A stretch of 64,000 nt of DNA from Viscum album (lineage: Eukaryota; Streptophyta; Magnoliopsida; Santalales; Viscaceae): assembly GCA_963277665.1 (NCBI GenBank), contig OY728121.1:1652530062-1652594061 (forward strand), written 5' to 3'. Under the pieces are notes generated by a model. It searched no databases. It worked only from the letters and a program-made list of their open reading frames with translations, and had not been told where the DNA came from. Positions 62,602 through 64,000 of this stretch are shown piece after piece. The position numbers and the translations under genes are program-made. The number at the start of each line of letters is the position of its first letter. The stretch's first letter is position 1.

Positions 62602-63744
62602 TGACATCCCATGTTTTATGAAAGAAATGCTATGTTTAATAGCATACATGATACGCTACATTGAGCCTAAACGAACAACTAAGTTTTATTATTTAAATGA
62701 TACCATTATAACCAAGTAGTTGTAATTGAGGAAATGAATAATATCAATTTAATTGTGAAAATATGGATTATGAATGTTTAAATAATAATTCAATGGTTAT
62801 GGAATTTATTAAAAATGTAAATAAAAACCATTTGAAAATAAAGGATGTGTTTTTATGAAAACTTATTTAAAAAGAGAATAATTGTGTTTATAAAATCACA
62901 TCAACCATTATATATTTTAATATAATGAAAAATATATTTTATAAATTCAATGTAATGTTTTAAATTCATCTTATATGTTTTCATGATATCATATAAGAAC
63001 AAATTCAATTTTTTTAGATAAAAGATTTATTTGTCTAAAAATGCATTTTTACCACCTTTTGATAAAGAACCATTTTTAAATTTATTTTTTAACACCTTTA
63101 TATGTTCAATTTGAAAAAATAAACTACTTACATTGAATTTGGACATCAACATTTACTTTGGATTAATTTTTTATATTTTTCTAAAAATTATTATATTTTT
63201 ATAAATAGTGAAAATATGAAAAATTTTATTTGAAAACAACTTTTTTCAATTGAGATAATTTATATGGATAAATAATATTATTTAACAGTATCAAATTATA
63301 AATGGAATATAGTTTTATCATTTAATCAAATTTTGGTCATTAAATTTACTTTTTCCTTTTAATTGGACTTAAACAAATGTCAATCATTTGGTAGATTTTT
63401 CTTCTTAAAAACAAACCTTCTGATTTTGACAATGGGAATTAAATTTAAATTAATTACTAAAATTTTTGTTTTGTAAATTAATAAAAATGGATCACCTATT
63501 TGGAATCAAAATATAAAAATTTTGTAAATAGGTACTTTTTATTTCTGTACATTACAAATAGTAACTTTATTAATTTTTTTACCATGGTTAAAATGTAAAT
63601 TAGGTAATTTAGGGTGACAAATAATATTATAATAAAATAAAACTACACTAAAACCTCTCTAAATCCTATTGGATGTGTTATTTCCGACTATGATCATCTT
63701 TAGGCTGAAATTTTGGCTATTGAGAGCCACATGGGTGTGAAAAT
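62602..63744 (+). mobile_element. Plus-oriented LTR start, cut by another LTR
   Basis: It starts TGACATCCCATGTTTTATGA, equivalent to the young sense start TGTAACACCCCGAGATTTTATGA, and continues with ACGCTACATTGAGCC against ACGCTACACCAAAAGG. Near 63,585 TACCATGGTTAAAATG and TAGGTAATTTAGGGTGAC match the reverse complement of 16,990-17,030. About 1.1 kb remains before the next LTR at 63,745. Confidence 0.7.
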
Positions 63745-64000
63745 TGTAGAGACCCGAAGCTTGACGTACATTGACATTACATTAAATTTGAGAAATACTT
63801 AGTACATAACAAAAACACACACACAAGGATCGTAATAGTTTAGTGTCTTTGGAAACTCGGAATATAATCCTCTAATCCTGGTGAAAGATCTTCAACATCT
63901 CCCATAAAGATCTTCCTTTTTATTATACCTAAAACCTTTCTTTATATCCTGGGGAAAAGAAAACATAAAAGGGTGAGCTCAAATGCTCAGTAAGGGTAAA
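63745..64000 (-). mobile_element. Left end of a young minus-oriented LTR, runs off the window
   Basis: TGTAGAGACCCGAAGC to the window end matches 13,715-13,980 and 20,155-20,410 closely (for example GTTTAGTGTCTTTGGAAACT, then GGTGAAAGATCTTCAACATC). It is a further copy of the young family, inserted into the plus-oriented LTR to its left. The target duplication cannot be checked because the other end is outside. Confidence 0.9.

Overview
This is a 64-kb piece of a large, AT-rich nuclear genome, almost certainly from a seed plant. I found no intact host gene, tRNA or rRNA. Nearly everything recognisable is transposable-element sequence at different stages of decay: Ty3/gypsy chromovirus pol remnants on both strands, LTR retrotransposons primed by initiator tRNA-Met, very long LTRs (about 3 to 5.8 kb), and one end of a CACTA-type DNA transposon. 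The longest open frames are chance frames inside LTRs or low-complexity tracts. The one exception is a short zinc-knuckle gag ORF at 19.4-19.9 kb. All comparisons are by eye within the window; no alignment or database search was run.

Layout. 1-4,023: two old minus-oriented LTR fragments. 4,171-5,456: a three-base-periodic Thr/Asn/Asp/Glu-like tract. 5,457-12,475: 5' LTR, PBS, gag, RT and integrase of a decayed plus-strand chromovirus. Its 3' LTR starts at 12,476 and is now in at least three pieces (12,476-13,714; 24,346-25,225; 36,582-36,893), split by later insertions. 13,715-24,345: the best-preserved element, a minus-strand non-autonomous LTR retrotransposon with 4.2-kb LTRs, a 2.2-kb interior, perfect CATTG target duplications, a PBS, a PPT and a nucleocapsid-like gag. 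25,226-36,581: an older plus-strand member of the same family with a 5.5-kb 3' LTR, carrying an inverted fragment of the chromoviral LTR type. 36,894-about 40,250: CACTA end with a 1.75-kb array of 10-bp repeats. 40,250-42,766: LTR tail plus unresolved sequence. 42,767-58,745: a minus-strand chromovirus with RT, RNase H, integrase and chromodomain remnants. 58,746-60,030: unresolved. 60,031-62,600: a second trinucleotide tract. 62,602-63,744: plus-oriented LTR, cut by a minus-oriented LTR at 63,745 that runs off the window.

How the pieces relate. The non-autonomous family encodes only zinc knuckles and no pol, so it would have depended on a chromovirus for replication. The chromoviruses here share its LTR-end style, its primer type and (for the minus-strand copy) its PPT style, which makes that lineage a plausible helper. 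The most unusual signal is a trio of stem-loops in the transcribed part of the long LTRs: a conserved 22-base core around the palindrome CGTACGTACG, carried on stems whose sequences differ but still pair, spaced about 190 bp apart. The trio is recognisable, at the same distance from the TATA box, in older diverged LTRs at 33.5-33.9 kb and 55.7-56.1 kb.
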